Below, piece after piece: positions 1 to 9,183 of a stretch of 64,000 bases of DNA. Positions within the stretch are counted from its first letter, which is position 1; each line of letters begins with the position of its first letter. The notes beneath the pieces are model-generated. The model was not told the origin of the DNA. It saw only the letters and a program-made list of their open reading frames with translations, and searched no databases. A program made the position numbers and the translations under genes. Source of the stretch: Chamaesiphon sp041738715 (GTDB lineage: Bacteria; Cyanobacteriota; Cyanobacteriia; Cyanobacteriales; Chamaesiphonaceae); contig JBGSPI010000099.1 in assembly GCA_041738715.1 (NCBI GenBank), positions 44,490 to 108,489 on the forward strand. Direction: 5' to 3'.

Positions 1-2
1 CT

Positions 3-923
3 TATTATCAAACAATATTTGCATTGCCTATTAAAATTGCTCATAGTCTGCTTTTAGTCGATCCTGACATTAATTGGTCAATTTTAATCTATGAGGGTAA
101 TAGTTTTCTCGATCTACAGCCTGCATCGACTAGTAAGAATCCAGTAATTAGTAGACATGACATTGGTGACGTTCTCACCAGATTTGTTGCCGATCCTTTC
201 ATGGTCAAGCATCAAGGTAACTGGTTGATGTTCTTTGAGATTTTAAATCTGCAAAATGAAAGAGGGGAAATTGCCTATGCTCAAAGTACGGATGGACTGA
301 CCTGGAATTATCAGCAGGTAGTCTTGACAGAAGCATTCCATCTCTCCTATCCATACGTATTTGAATTTGCCGCCAACTGGTACATGATTCCAGAGACATG
401 TGAAGCGGGTTCAGTCAGACTATACAAGGCGACAAATTTTCCCCAGGGATGGGAACTAGTCACAGAACTACTAGTGGGAGAAAGGTTTGTCGATGCTTCT
501 GTGATTAATTTTGATGGCATTTGGTGGATGTTTGTTGGGGTTGAAAAAGATGAGAATACCACTTGTGACCAGTTGAGATTGTACTATGCCGATCGTCTTG
601 ATGGAGAATGGGTAGAACATCCGATGAGTCCAATTGTCAGCGACAATCGGGAGATCTCTAGACCAGCAGGTAGAATCATCAAGATTGACGATCGACTAAT
701 TCGCTTTGTCCAAGATTGTACTCGGACTTATGGAGGAAATGTCAGCGCAATTCAAATTAACTTGCTGACAAAAGATGATTATGCCGATGAGCGCGTAAAT
801 CCTGACAATCCTTACTTATTTAAGTTAGGTACTCTAAAATGTAATGGATTAGGAATGCATCACATCGATCCGATTGAGTTGGCTGAGAATCGGTGGATTG
901 CTTGCGTCGATGGCAAGGGTTAA
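3..923 (+). CDS. GINT1-like beta-propeller domain protein, 5'-partial
   Basis: The reading frame is open to the left edge of the window (about 7 codons before the first possible TTG at 24), so the true start lies outside. The visible ~300 residues contain repeated blade-like motifs typical of five-bladed glycosidase-type propellers: ADPFMV...WLMFFE, GEIAYAQSTDGLTW, YPYVFE...WYMIPET and SVRLYKATNFPQGWE. This pattern resembles the N-terminal propeller of glucosamine inositolphosphorylceramide transferase (GINT1), which bacteria often carry in polysaccharide or formyl/acyl-transfer clusters. I infer a carbohydrate-modifying or carbohydrate-binding protein. The neighbouring acyltransferases and the GT2 gene at 5515-6471 fit an exopolysaccharide or glycolipid locus extending upstream. 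No catalytic assignment can be made. Confidence 0.6.
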   Translation, partial: YYQTIFALPIKIAHSLLLVDPDINWSILIYEGNSFLDLQPASTSKNPVISRHDIGDVLTRFVADPFMVKHQGNWLMFFEILNLQNERGEIAYAQSTDGLTWNYQQVVLTEAFHLSYPYVFEFAANWYMIPETCEAGSVRLYKATNFPQGWELVTELLVGERFVDASVINFDGIWWMFVGVEKDENTTCDQLRLYYADRLDGEWVEHPMSPIVSDNREISRPAGRIIKIDDRLIRFVQDCTRTYGGNVSAIQINLLTKDDYADERVNPDNPYLFKLGTLKCNGLGMHHIDPIELAENRWIACVDGKG

Positions 924-1018
924 CTAAATTCTGTCGATCGGATCGACATAATCGAGCCAGCATTCGATTGCCAGCACTCGCTAACGAAAAACTGTACTTC
1001 GCACGGTGATAAATACTG

Positions 1019-1630
1019 ATGACACTTAGTACCGATAAACAGCTATTCACATTTGACAACTTTTTAGCTCGTTACCAAGACAACCCACGTTACGAATTAG
1101 CCGATGGAGAAATCATCGACATTGAACCTACTGGACCACATGAAGCAGTCGGTGGTAAACTGGCAACTAAAATCGGCGTTGCCATTGAAACAGCTAAATT
1201 ACCCTGGTTTATTCCTCGCACTTGTCTACTTCGTCCATTTACAGATGTTGCTACGGCTCGTCGTCCAGATGTTATTGTGTTAGATGAAACAGCGATAATT
1301 AATGAACCACAATGGGCGAGAGAACCTGTGATTACATTGGGTAGCTCGGTTAAATTAGTGGCAGAAGTAGTTAGCACCAATTGGGAAACAGATTATGCAC
1401 GCAAACTGGAAGAGTATGCACTGTTGGGGATTGTCGAATACTGGATTGTAGACTATCGGGGATTAGGCGGAGTTGCCTTTATTGGTAAACCCACACAACC
1501 AACGTTTACAGTCTGTCAATTAATTGGTGAAGAGTATCAACAATTTCAATATCGATTGGGAGTGCCAATATCTTCATATATATTTCCCAATATTCAGCTA
1601 CGCTTGGATGATGTCATGCCGCGATCGTAA
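1019..1630 (+). CDS. Uma2 family (DUF820) PD-(D/E)XK nuclease-like protein
   Basis: The 203-residue protein has the Uma2/DUF820 layout: an N-terminal FDNFLARY segment, the ELADGEIIDIEPTGPHE block, then RRPDVIVLDE (the acidic residue of the PD motif), VAEVVSTN (the E-x-V variant of the E-x-K position) and the ARKLEEYALLGIVEYWIVD core. The ATG at 1019 gives a normal family length. Members are very numerous in cyanobacterial genomes and are predicted endonucleases, but their biological role is not established. The gene stands alone between the partial propeller gene and an acyltransferase gene, 30 bp from the latter. A second paralogue lies at 9184-9759. Family assignment is strong; activity is inferred. 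Confidence 0.85.
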   Translation: MTLSTDKQLFTFDNFLARYQDNPRYELADGEIIDIEPTGPHEAVGGKLATKIGVAIETAKLPWFIPRTCLLRPFTDVATARRPDVIVLDETAIINEPQWAREPVITLGSSVKLVAEVVSTNWETDYARKLEEYALLGIVEYWIVDYRGLGGVAFIGKPTQPTFTVCQLIGEEYQQFQYRLGVPISSYIFPNIQLRLDDVMPRS

Positions 1631-1660
1631 ATCGCCTATTCCATAAAAAAAGAGATTTCT

Positions 1661-3298
1661 ATGACAGTCAACCTGCTCGTTGGTACTGAAGCCGAAATGT
1701 TACTGAAGAGTCCAGTATTTCAGCAACAATGGAACGATCTTTATGCTATCTGCCCCTGGGCAACCCCATTTCAAAGCTCCGGCTTTGCTACAACTTGGTA
1801 CGAAGTTTATCGAGACACATATAAACCTGTCATCCTGACTGAAACGATCGATGGCACACTGGTGGGGTTGCTGACTCTGGCGACAACCACAGATTTAAAA
1901 CGGCTGATCGTTGCAGGCACACCGCAAGCAGAGTATCATGCTTGGCTGGCAACGATCGATCGGGGTGATACCTTTATCGAAGCAGCATTAGCGATGCTCC
2001 GAGATAGTTTCCCTGGGTTAACATTGACCTTTCAGTACCTACCGCCATTAGCTCCCCAACAGTGGCTGGCGACTGGTCGCCTTTGGGCGCAGAGGAGTCT
2101 ATTGTCCGTGCGTCCTCGTCCATTGATGAAATTAGGCGATGGGGAAAATCTACAAAAATCTTTACGAAAAAGTAGCAACAAAAGCCGATTGAATCGCTTG
2201 AAGCGGCTCGGCGATGTTCGGTTTGAACAACTTCATACAGCAGCAGAATTAGCCGCAGTACTAGATGAAATTATCGCCTATTATGATTTTCGCCAAGGGG
2301 CGGTGAATGATTCGACACCTTTTCAAAATGACCCACTCAAGCGGCAATTTTACCTAGCTTTGATGCGGGTGCAGAATTTACAACATGTGACGGTGCTGAA
2401 GGTTGGAGATCGCGTTGTCTCGGCACATATTGGTTTGATCGATCGGCAACAATGTATTTTGGGTACGCCCGCCCATTCACCCTTTCATGCTATCCATTCC
2501 CCTGGCAAATTGCAACTGTTGATGTTGGGTGTGGAGTTGGCAAAACAGGGTCTGGAAGTGCTAGATCTCACCCCAGGTGGAGATCCCTATAAGGAGAGAT
2601 TTGCCACAGACCATGATGAAGTCTATGTGTTGGATATTTTTCTGAGTCGCCAAACTTGGCAAAAGCAAGCTGCGGCCTGGAAACTGCGATCTAAATCAAT
2701 TTTGAAAGGGTTAATCGTCAGTACGGGTATCGATTTGGAGACTATCAGAGCATCTGCTGCAAAATTGCGCCGCTTCAACTGGCGAAAAAATTCAGGACAG
2801 AACCGCGACCAGCCAGCATATCGGGTTTATAGTTACACGGGCGATCGAATTATGACAGTCGATCGCGCTTACTTGGCAAAAAGAGATTGTCTCAATGACT
2901 TACTGGTATTTAAACCAGTCGATGCTGGGCAAACCCGCCAAGCGTTTTTATCACTTTGTCTCAAACGACTCGAAGCTGGAGAGCATGTCTACACATGGAC
3001 TAATCAGGATGGCTTAGTTGAGTATGCTTGGTTGATCGAACGGCTGGAAAAATCGGTCTTTGGCGACTTGCAGCAACGGTATCGATTAGAGCCGGAATCA
3101 GCTTTGATTTATGACTACTACGTTCATCCCGACAATCAGCAAGGTGGATTCGATCGAGTCTTGCTCCAGCAGATGGTCAATGATGCAATATCTATTGATG
3201 GTGCAAAACAAGTTTATCTGACTGCACTAGCTGACAATCTATTCCAGGACGCGATCGAAACAGCAGGTTTCACGTACATATCTTCAAGTCTCGCCTGA
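1661..3298 (+). CDS. GNAT/FemAB-type (BioF2-like, Acetyltransf_6) acyltransferase with long C-terminal extension
   Basis: This 545-residue protein has an N-terminal half typical of the BioF2-like/CelD acyltransferase group: the entry motif TPFQSSGFATTWYEVY near residue 40, a basic KSLRKSSNKSRLNRLKRLG segment near 160-180, and a C-terminal GNAT core with VTVLKVGDRVVSAHIGLI and a DLTPGGDPYKERFA motif around 300-310. The last ~150 residues resemble a second, weaker GNAT-like fold (VYTWTNQDGLVEYAWLIERLEKS). Family members transfer acyl or aminoacyl groups to polysaccharide or peptidoglycan precursors; the substrate here is unknown. It starts at ATG 1661 shortly after the Uma2 gene. The next gene downstream encodes a related acyltransferase, so the two probably modify the same envelope glycan. 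Confidence 0.75.
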   Translation: MTVNLLVGTEAEMLLKSPVFQQQWNDLYAICPWATPFQSSGFATTWYEVYRDTYKPVILTETIDGTLVGLLTLATTTDLKRLIVAGTPQAEYHAWLATIDRGDTFIEAALAMLRDSFPGLTLTFQYLPPLAPQQWLATGRLWAQRSLLSVRPRPLMKLGDGENLQKSLRKSSNKSRLNRLKRLGDVRFEQLHTAAELAAVLDEIIAYYDFRQGAVNDSTPFQNDPLKRQFYLALMRVQNLQHVTVLKVGDRVVSAHIGLIDRQQCILGTPAHSPFHAIHSPGKLQLLMLGVELAKQGLEVLDLTPGGDPYKERFATDHDEVYVLDIFLSRQTWQKQAAAWKLRSKSILKGLIVSTGIDLETIRASAAKLRRFNWRKNSGQNRDQPAYRVYSYTGDRIMTVDRAYLAKRDCLNDLLVFKPVDAGQTRQAFLSLCLKRLEAGEHVYTWTNQDGLVEYAWLIERLEKSVFGDLQQRYRLEPESALIYDYYVHPDNQQGGFDRVLLQQMVNDAISIDGAKQVYLTALADNLFQDAIETAGFTYISSSLA

Positions 3299-3417
3299 AA
3301 GTATATATTAAAAAAAGTAACGCATGTATCTTTCGTCACAACACCATTTATGCTACTGTATGGAATATTGACAAGTGCATCTTCCAGTCAAAATCTGATT
3401 CAGCATAAATATTAACG

Positions 3418-3576
3418 CAAGTTGCTAGTTACTTTTCAGGCGGGGGACTGCTTGCATGGAGCGTAGCCGTAAGCGCAAAGCGCAGGCTGCGCCAGCGCGT
3501 AGCGTTTGCCCGTGCCTACGGCAGGCTATCGCCAACGCAAAAGTGTCTCCTAACCTCACCGATCACTAGCAACTTG
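3418..3576. repeat. GC-rich palindromic repeat bounded by 12-bp perfect inverted repeats
   Basis: Perfect 12-bp arms CAAGTTGCTAGT (3418-3429) and ACTAGCAACTTG (3565-3576) bracket a segment that is much more GC-rich than its surroundings. That segment carries nested palindromic words (GCGTAGCC, GCGCAAAGCGC, GGCTGCGCC, GCGCGTAGCG, CCTACGGCAGG; about 3455-3537). This composition is typical of dispersed intergenic repeats in cyanobacteria. No flanking target duplication was found. The right arm overlaps the earliest usable start codon (TTG 3574) of the next gene, so the element sits directly against that gene's 5' end. Confidence 0.55.
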
Positions 3577-4641
3577 GATTATTATCAGTATCGTGGATGG
3601 AACGCTGTGAACTTTTATTCTAATGATATTTTTTGCCAAGCTATTCAGGCGACTTATTTTCCCGACGGACGTGTAGCACCTGCACTATTTGAGCTAGATG
3701 GTAAAATCTGGAAAATTCCAACACTCAATTCCCAGCAGCCAATCACCAAATTTCCAATCCCCTCCAGTATTATTGATTTTTACGAACCTTATCCTCAAGC
3801 ATTGATCGATCCCCATCATCAGATCCAAACAATTGATTATATTCCGCAAGTCTCTCATGGATTGGTCAGTATTGATGAATGGTTTGAGCGAGAGTTGGAG
3901 CAAACTTATTTACCTGCACCAACAATTATTTGGGATCGGTTTAAGTCGTGGGAGGAATTTGTAAAACATGTCAGAAAAAAGCGTTCTAATTTGTTTGCGG
4001 AGTATCGCAGATGTCTGCGAAAATTAGGTGAAGAAGTCGGATCGATAACTTTTATATTTGACGATCCCAGAACAGAGATGCTGGAAACATGTATTGCCTG
4101 GAAATCTGCTCAATTGATGAAAAATAACACAGTTGATTTCTTGACCCATCAAGAGCATGTCCAGTATTTTCGCGAACTCCACAAGTTGGGTTTACTGATG
4201 GTATCTACTTTGAGTGCTGGAGATCGACCAATTTCAATCGCACCAAATATCTTGGAACAGGGACGGTTTCATGGATTAATTTGTGCTTACGATTTGGAAT
4301 ATTCAACTTATGCACCAGGGCGTTTAGAGCTAATTTTATTATTAGAAGAAAGCTTCAAGCAAAAGCACCAAGAGTTCGATTTTATGGTGGGAAATGAGTC
4401 TTATAAATGGTGGTTTGCTACTCATACTCGACTAGTTTCAGAACTGGGCAATCCGCCTATTTCAACGCAGATTGGGAGATCGATCGAATCGTCTGTTCAA
4501 CCGCTCAAGAAATTCATTAAAACTACACTTGTACGAATGCTACCATTAATTGAACGGGTATTTCCATCAACTAAAAAAAATGTCGATCTTGTTCTCTACA
4601 AAATCAGGCAGAAATTGTACAACATAACAAAGCATCAATAA
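3574..4641 (+). CDS. GNAT/FemAB-like (BioF2-like) acyltransferase
   Basis: The protein is about 355 residues and has the BioF2-like acyltransferase organisation. A mid-protein basic stretch (FVKHVRKKRSNLFAEYRRCLRKLGEEVG, split here only for description) precedes a GNAT half with LLMVSTLSAGDRPISIAPNI, an LILLLEESFK helix and a final DFMVGNESYKWWFA motif that corresponds to the D-x-x-x-G-x-x-x-Y-K signature of the family. No ATG exists near the 5' end. TTG 3574 lies inside the right arm of the inverted repeat at 3418-3576, and GTG 3607 is the next possibility, so the start is uncertain. Together with the larger homologue upstream it probably acts in surface glycan acylation. Substrate unknown. 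Confidence 0.7.
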   Translation: MDYYQYRGWNAVNFYSNDIFCQAIQATYFPDGRVAPALFELDGKIWKIPTLNSQQPITKFPIPSSIIDFYEPYPQALIDPHHQIQTIDYIPQVSHGLVSIDEWFERELEQTYLPAPTIIWDRFKSWEEFVKHVRKKRSNLFAEYRRCLRKLGEEVGSITFIFDDPRTEMLETCIAWKSAQLMKNNTVDFLTHQEHVQYFRELHKLGLLMVSTLSAGDRPISIAPNILEQGRFHGLICAYDLEYSTYAPGRLELILLLEESFKQKHQEFDFMVGNESYKWWFATHTRLVSELGNPPISTQIGRSIESSVQPLKKFIKTTLVRMLPLIERVFPSTKKNVDLVLYKIRQKLYNITKHQ

Positions 4642-4709
4642 AAGGTTGAATAACGTGTTCCGAGTTTATGGTGATAAGTTAGATTTACTAGAAGGATGAA
4701 TCGGCATGA

Positions 4710-5510
4710 TCAGGTTGACGATCGATCGCGGAAAAGACGATCGTAGTGGGGGTGATATAGTTGCGATCGCGTCGAGTGTCCCGCACCATTAATTTCGACT
4801 AGTGCAGGACTAATAATATACATTGTCGTCCGTACTAAGTTTTCCTGTGCTGTGACTAGAGCCATTTCCGTAAGGGGTACTACCCAGATTCGCTCATCTG
4901 CCCAACCCACCCGAAAACAGATAGCGACAAGCGTTTCTGGTGGGTAGTGTTGGAGTAATTTGGCTTGAGCTATCTCCACATGTCGAGCAGCTAAATAGAG
5001 ACACAAACTCGATCGATGGGCTGCTAAACTCGCTAAATCTTCTGCTGTCGGCACAGCAGAGGCTCTACCAGTCGGACGGGTCAAAATAATCGTTTGAACG
5101 ATTTCTGGCACCGTCAGTTCAATTTTCAAGGTGGCAGCCGCAGCTTGAAAGGCACTAATACCAGGAACTAGTTCGACGGGAATATTTACAGATCGCAGAG
5201 CTTGAATTTGCTCGGTGATAGCACTATAAAGAGTTAAATCACCGGAATGGAGCCGCGCGACAACTAGCCCCGATCCCACTCGATCGACTATGATATCGAC
5301 AATTTCAGCTAGAGTCTGGTGGCTAGTTTTGATAATTTCGGCATCTGGTCGTGTATGTTCTAAGATGCGATCGGGAATTAGTGAATCAGCATAGAGAATC
5401 ACATCAGCAGTTGCGATAATTCTAGCTGCTTTAATAGTTAATAGATCTGGATCTCCAGGACCAACTCCAATGATATAAATCTGGAGATTTCGTTGTTGAT
5501 GTTGAGACAA
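4710..5510 (-). CDS. cobM: precorrin-4 C11-methyltransferase
   Basis: This is a 266-residue SAM-dependent tetrapyrrole methylase. It carries the N-terminal YIIGVGPGDPDLLTIKA motif, the ARLHSGDLTLYSA loop (xxxGDxxxY signature), VPGISAFQAAAA, and the LTRPTGRAS motif typical of CobM/CbiF. The enzyme methylates C-11 of precorrin-4 in cobalamin synthesis. The start appears to be TTG 5510, because no ATG fits before the conserved YIIGVGPG strand. It follows the GT2 gene by only 4 bp on the same strand, so the two are probably cotranscribed despite unrelated functions. No other cobalamin gene is in the window and no cobalamin riboswitch was recognised upstream. Confidence 0.92.
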   Translation of the reverse strand: MSQHQQRNLQIYIIGVGPGDPDLLTIKAARIIATADVILYADSLIPDRILEHTRPDAEIIKTSHQTLAEIVDIIVDRVGSGLVVARLHSGDLTLYSAITEQIQALRSVNIPVELVPGISAFQAAAATLKIELTVPEIVQTIILTRPTGRASAVPTAEDLASLAAHRSSLCLYLAARHVEIAQAKLLQHYPPETLVAICFRVGWADERIWVVPLTEMALVTAQENLVRTTMYIISPALVEINGAGHSTRSQLYHPHYDRLFRDRSST

Positions 5511-5514
5511 TGTT

Positions 5515-6471
5515 TTATTTATTTCTATATAAAATTCTATCTTTAATATAAACTAAAGAGCCTAATGGGAAAGCGATTAGCCATAATAATTTGCCTAATC
5601 TGGTCTTGATCTTCGTCAACTGTCGGATGGCACTATCACCAGCATGAAAAGAAAATCGGACGTAATGTACCGCCAATCTCAAGAATTTCATCGGATCGAA
5701 GCGAAACCATTGGATCTCATCATTCAACACACTTAAATAGTAAGTCTTGAGACCAAAAGCCATTTTACTTGGTCGTTCATTCATCATCGAAACATGATCT
5801 GTAAAATAGGTTCTTAATGCTTCATTTACAAACCTCGTTTTATATTTTCTGGCAATTTGATGCCAATATAAATCTTCCGACATATAAATCCCCCGGAATT
5901 CTTCATAGAAAGAAAGTCCCCGCAGTACATCAGTGCGATGAAAGCCCCATTTTTCACCAGTGACTTTGAATCGATAATTAATTTCTAGAGCATCGGAGTC
6001 TGTCGGATCGGCTGGAAAGCGACTGCCAACAATTCGACCATCTGTTGTTTTGCACAAGCAGGTTACACCAGAAAAATTGGCTTTTTGATATTGGGGAATT
6101 GTATCCCAATGATATTTGAACCGCTCTAAAGCATTGGAGTCGCAGATATCATCAGAATCAAAAGTGAGAAATAATTCTCCATCAGCTTCCTTGGCTCCCC
6201 GGGCAAATGCAATATGCTTGTGTCCGTGTTCTTGGTAAATATAACGAATGGGGATAATCTTTTCTTGTTGCCACTGTTCGACGACTTCGCGAGTATTGTC
6301 TTTTGAGGCATCGTCAACAATTAACCATTCAAAATCTCGATAGGTTTGCGCTTTCAAACTTTCATAAACACGATGAAGAGTATGGGCGCGATTATAGCTG
6401 GGGGTGAAGACAGTAAATACATATTGATATTTTGATTCGCCTGGATTTAGATGACTATTTTCAGTACTCAT
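5515..6471 (-). CDS. family 2 glycosyltransferase
   Basis: The 318-residue protein has a GT-A fold start: FTVFTPSYNRAHTLHRVYESLKAQ, then DFEWLIVDDASKDNT, and the DxD-type motif LFLTFDSDDI near residue 105. The acceptor region contains GFHRTDVLRG and SEDLYWHQIARKY. Such enzymes transfer sugars from nucleotide donors to growing glycans. The C-terminus has a hydrophobic stretch (LLWLIAFPLGSLVYI) that may associate with the membrane. The ATG at 6471 begins a normal-length protein. It is the first gene of a two-gene unit with cobM and is close to the acyltransferase and propeller genes, which suggests a surface-polysaccharide role. Confidence 0.88.
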   Translation of the reverse strand: MSTENSHLNPGESKYQYVFTVFTPSYNRAHTLHRVYESLKAQTYRDFEWLIVDDASKDNTREVVEQWQQEKIIPIRYIYQEHGHKHIAFARGAKEADGELFLTFDSDDICDSNALERFKYHWDTIPQYQKANFSGVTCLCKTTDGRIVGSRFPADPTDSDALEINYRFKVTGEKWGFHRTDVLRGLSFYEEFRGIYMSEDLYWHQIARKYKTRFVNEALRTYFTDHVSMMNERPSKMAFGLKTYYLSVLNDEIQWFRFDPMKFLRLAVHYVRFSFHAGDSAIRQLTKIKTRLGKLLWLIAFPLGSLVYIKDRILYRNK

Positions 6472-6724
6472 TTTTACTTTTAATGGCTTTGTAGTTGTTT
6501 ACACCTAAATAATCCTTGAGTCGAAAAGTATTGAACGTTGCCAAATAACCCGTAGAATAGATAAATGCGCACATTCATCAGCGTTGGCAAAGTCACTACC
6601 GATTCCATAATCTCTTTAGTTTAGTTCAGGCTGTATCTAACCTGATTAAAGAGACTGTCCAACACAGTGAGAAAATTCTGCTTCAAAGTCGAGCGGATGC
6701 TTGAAACATCGAGTTAAAAAAATT

Positions 6725-8413
6725 ATGTCAGACAATAAACGCAGTCAAGCTATTACCCAGGGTGTACAACGCTCCCCCAACCGAGCGATGCTTAGAGCAG
6801 TGGGCTTTGGCGATGATGATTTTACCAAACCCATCGTCGGACTGGCTAACGGTTATAGCACTATCACTCCCTGCAATATGGGAATTAACAAATTGGCAAT
6901 CCGTGCCGAAGCCGCGATCAGAACTGCTGGAGCGATGCCCCAAATGTTTGGGACAATTACGATCAGCGACGGGATTTCTATGGGTACAGAGGGGATGAAA
7001 TATTCCCTCGTCTCGCGGGAAGTGATTGCTGATTCGATCGAAACAGCCTGTAATGGGCAGAGTATGGATGCTGTACTGGCGATCGGTGGTTGTGATAAAA
7101 ATATGCCAGGGGCGATGATTGCGATCGCGCGGATGAATATCCCATCCATCTTTGTCTATGGGGGTACCATCAAACCAGGACGTTACAATGGTCAAGATCT
7201 CACAGTCGTCAGTTCATTTGAAGCCGTCGGTCAATTTAGCGCAGGCAAAATCGATGAAGCTGAACTGACCGAGATCGAACAAAACGCCTGTCCAGGGGCT
7301 GGTTCCTGTGGAGGAATGTTCACCGCAAATACCATGTCTTCGGCGATCGAAGTAATAGGTTTAAGTGTACCCTATTCCTCCACAATGGCGGCAGAAGACG
7401 AGGAAAAAGCCGTCAGTGCGGAAAAATCTGCCCATGTACTTGTGGAGGCAATCCGCCAGCAGATCTTACCTCGGCAGATTTTGACCAGGAAAGCCTTTGA
7501 AAACGCGATCGCGGTAATTATGGCAGTTGGTGGCTCTACGAATGCTGTATTGCACCTGTTAGCCATCTCCAGAACAATCGGCGTACCGCTCTCGATCGAT
7601 GATTTTGAAACGATTCGCGCCAAAGTTCCGGTCATCTGCGATCTCAAGCCCTCCGGCAAATATGTTGCCACCGACTTACATCAAGCTGGTGGGATTCCCC
7701 AGGTGATGAAAATCTTGCTCGAACATGGCTTATTACACGGCGATGCCCTGACCATCAGCGGTCAAACAGTTGCCGAGGTTTTAGCCGATGTCCCCAGCAC
7801 CCCACGCACCGACCAAGACGTAATTCGGCAGTGGGACAATCCCATGTATGCCCAGGGACACTTAGCTATCCTCAAGGGCAATTTGGCAACTGAGGGCGCA
7901 GTCGCTAAAATCACGGGCGTGAAAAAACCCGTCATCACTGGACCAGCCAGGGTATTTGAATCGGAAGAGTCTTGTCTAGCGGCAATCCTGGCTGGAAAAA
8001 TTCAAGCTGGTGATGTAATTGTCATTCGGTATGAAGGGCCAAAAGGCGGGCCAGGAATGCGCGAAATGTTAGCTCCGACTTCAGCAATCATCGGTGCTGG
8101 TTTAGGGGATTCGGTCGGTTTAATTACCGATGGTCGTTTCTCTGGCGGTACTTATGGGATGGTCGTCGGTCACGTTGCCCCGGAAGCTTACGTGGGCGGA
8201 ACTATCGCCCTTATTAATGAAGGGGATAGTATCACGATCGATGCCCCCCAGCGGCTCTTACAGTTAAATGTTTCTGAGGCAGAATTAGCCACTCGTCGCG
8301 CCAATTGGCAACCCCCAGCCCCGCGCTATACTACTGGAATTCTCGGTAAGTATGCCAAGTTGGTTTCGTCTAGTAGCCTGGGTGCCGTAACAGACATGGA
8401 TCTGTTTCCATAG
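6725..8413 (+). CDS. ilvD: dihydroxy-acid dehydratase
   Basis: This enzyme dehydrates 2,3-dihydroxy-isovalerate and -methylvalerate to the 2-keto acids of valine and isoleucine synthesis. The [2Fe-2S] and substrate motifs are intact: TPCNMGINKLA, GGCDKNMPGAM, PGAGSCGGMFTANTM, VGGSTNAVLHL, YEGPKGGPGM and DGRFSGGTYG. I place the start at ATG 6725 (MSDNKRSQ), giving 562 residues; an upstream in-frame TTG at 6701 would add eight residues unlike the family. The gene is monocistronic and convergent with the LON-domain gene. An imperfect 11-bp hairpin lies between them (8421-8447). Confidence 0.97.
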   Translation: MSDNKRSQAITQGVQRSPNRAMLRAVGFGDDDFTKPIVGLANGYSTITPCNMGINKLAIRAEAAIRTAGAMPQMFGTITISDGISMGTEGMKYSLVSREVIADSIETACNGQSMDAVLAIGGCDKNMPGAMIAIARMNIPSIFVYGGTIKPGRYNGQDLTVVSSFEAVGQFSAGKIDEAELTEIEQNACPGAGSCGGMFTANTMSSAIEVIGLSVPYSSTMAAEDEEKAVSAEKSAHVLVEAIRQQILPRQILTRKAFENAIAVIMAVGGSTNAVLHLLAISRTIGVPLSIDDFETIRAKVPVICDLKPSGKYVATDLHQAGGIPQVMKILLEHGLLHGDALTISGQTVAEVLADVPSTPRTDQDVIRQWDNPMYAQGHLAILKGNLATEGAVAKITGVKKPVITGPARVFESEESCLAAILAGKIQAGDVIVIRYEGPKGGPGMREMLAPTSAIIGAGLGDSVGLITDGRFSGGTYGMVVGHVAPEAYVGGTIALINEGDSITIDAPQRLLQLNVSEAELATRRANWQPPAPRYTTGILGKYAKLVSSSSLGAVTDMDLFP

Positions 8414-8420
8414 CAGATCG

Positions 8421-8447
8421 GATCGAGGGTATTCATTACCTTCGATC
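8421..8447. terminator. hairpin between convergent ilvD and LON-domain genes
   Basis: GATCGAGGGTA (8421-8431) pairs with TACCTTCGATC (8437-8447) with one mismatch and a 5-nt loop. It sits just after the ilvD stop and touches the 3' end of the opposing gene. There is no clear T-run, so it may act as a weak bidirectional 3' end or only as an mRNA stabiliser. Confidence 0.35.
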
Positions 8448-9087
8448 AGGCCAAAGCATCCTTCAGTGCTGTTCTAGCAGCTAAATGATTGCGTGTCGAT
8501 GTCAAAATCTCGGCTTCACGTTCGAGTCGAGTGTTGGTATCCTGCATCTCTAGCAAAGCTTGCTGTTCCGCCGCTACACCATAGAGATGGCTGGCAACCC
8601 AGTAGGAAAGTTCGATCGGTAAATTTGGTAAACTTTCGGGTAACTCGATCGGTTGTTCGGTCAATTTTCCAGACAGATGCACTACGTCGCGGAGCAACCG
8701 CTCTACATCGGTCGCTAAGGGGCGTAAATCTTCTTGGGTGGGTCGATCCTCGATCCACTCGACCAACCCCACGCGATAGGGCTTCTCGCGCACGTATTCT
8801 AGGACTCGGAAGCGTTGTTGTCCCATTGTCAAAACTTTCATCCGATCATCTGGCAAACGTTGAAAATGGACGATCTCTGCACAGCAGCCGATTTCAGCTG
8901 GTTGACCACGAACTGGGTCCCACATCAGCACGCCAAATCGCCTGTCGCTACTCATGATGGTATTCATCATAATTCGATACCGAAATTCAAAAATATGCAG
9001 CGGCAGTGGGCGACTTGGAAACAGCACCAGTTCTGGGAGCGGGAATAGGGGAAGTTCTCTCACGGCGATTGAAGAAGAGGGTGCCAT
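8446..9087 (-). CDS. LON substrate-binding domain protein (no protease domain)
   Basis: The 213-residue protein consists of the Lon N-terminal (LAN/PUA-like) domain only: RELPLFPLPELVLFPSRPLPLHIFE at the start, the MGQQRFRVLEYVREKPYRVG strand, and a helical C-terminus. No AAA+ or Ser-Lys protease domain follows, so it cannot be an ATP-dependent protease by itself. Stand-alone LON-domain proteins of this length are common in cyanobacteria; an adaptor or substrate-recognition role is an inference. ATG 9087 is the natural start. It is convergent with ilvD and has its own upstream region shared with nothing obvious. Confidence 0.88.
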   Translation of the reverse strand: MAPSSSIAVRELPLFPLPELVLFPSRPLPLHIFEFRYRIMMNTIMSSDRRFGVLMWDPVRGQPAEIGCCAEIVHFQRLPDDRMKVLTMGQQRFRVLEYVREKPYRVGLVEWIEDRPTQEDLRPLATDVERLLRDVVHLSGKLTEQPIELPESLPNLPIELSYWVASHLYGVAAEQQALLEMQDTNTRLEREAEILTSTRNHLAARTALKDALA

Positions 9088-9183
9088 TTGCGGATTCGAT
9101 CGAAAGCAGAAGGTATATGTACTAGGTTAACGGATCTAGTCTCATAAGTGCTAGGTTGTTGCAACCTAACTGCGATCCGCTCA

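Noticed and set aside
6472..6724. Cobalamin or branched-chain amino-acid riboswitch upstream of GT2-cobM or ilvD
   Set aside because: No recognisable conserved core or leader-peptide codon run was seen.
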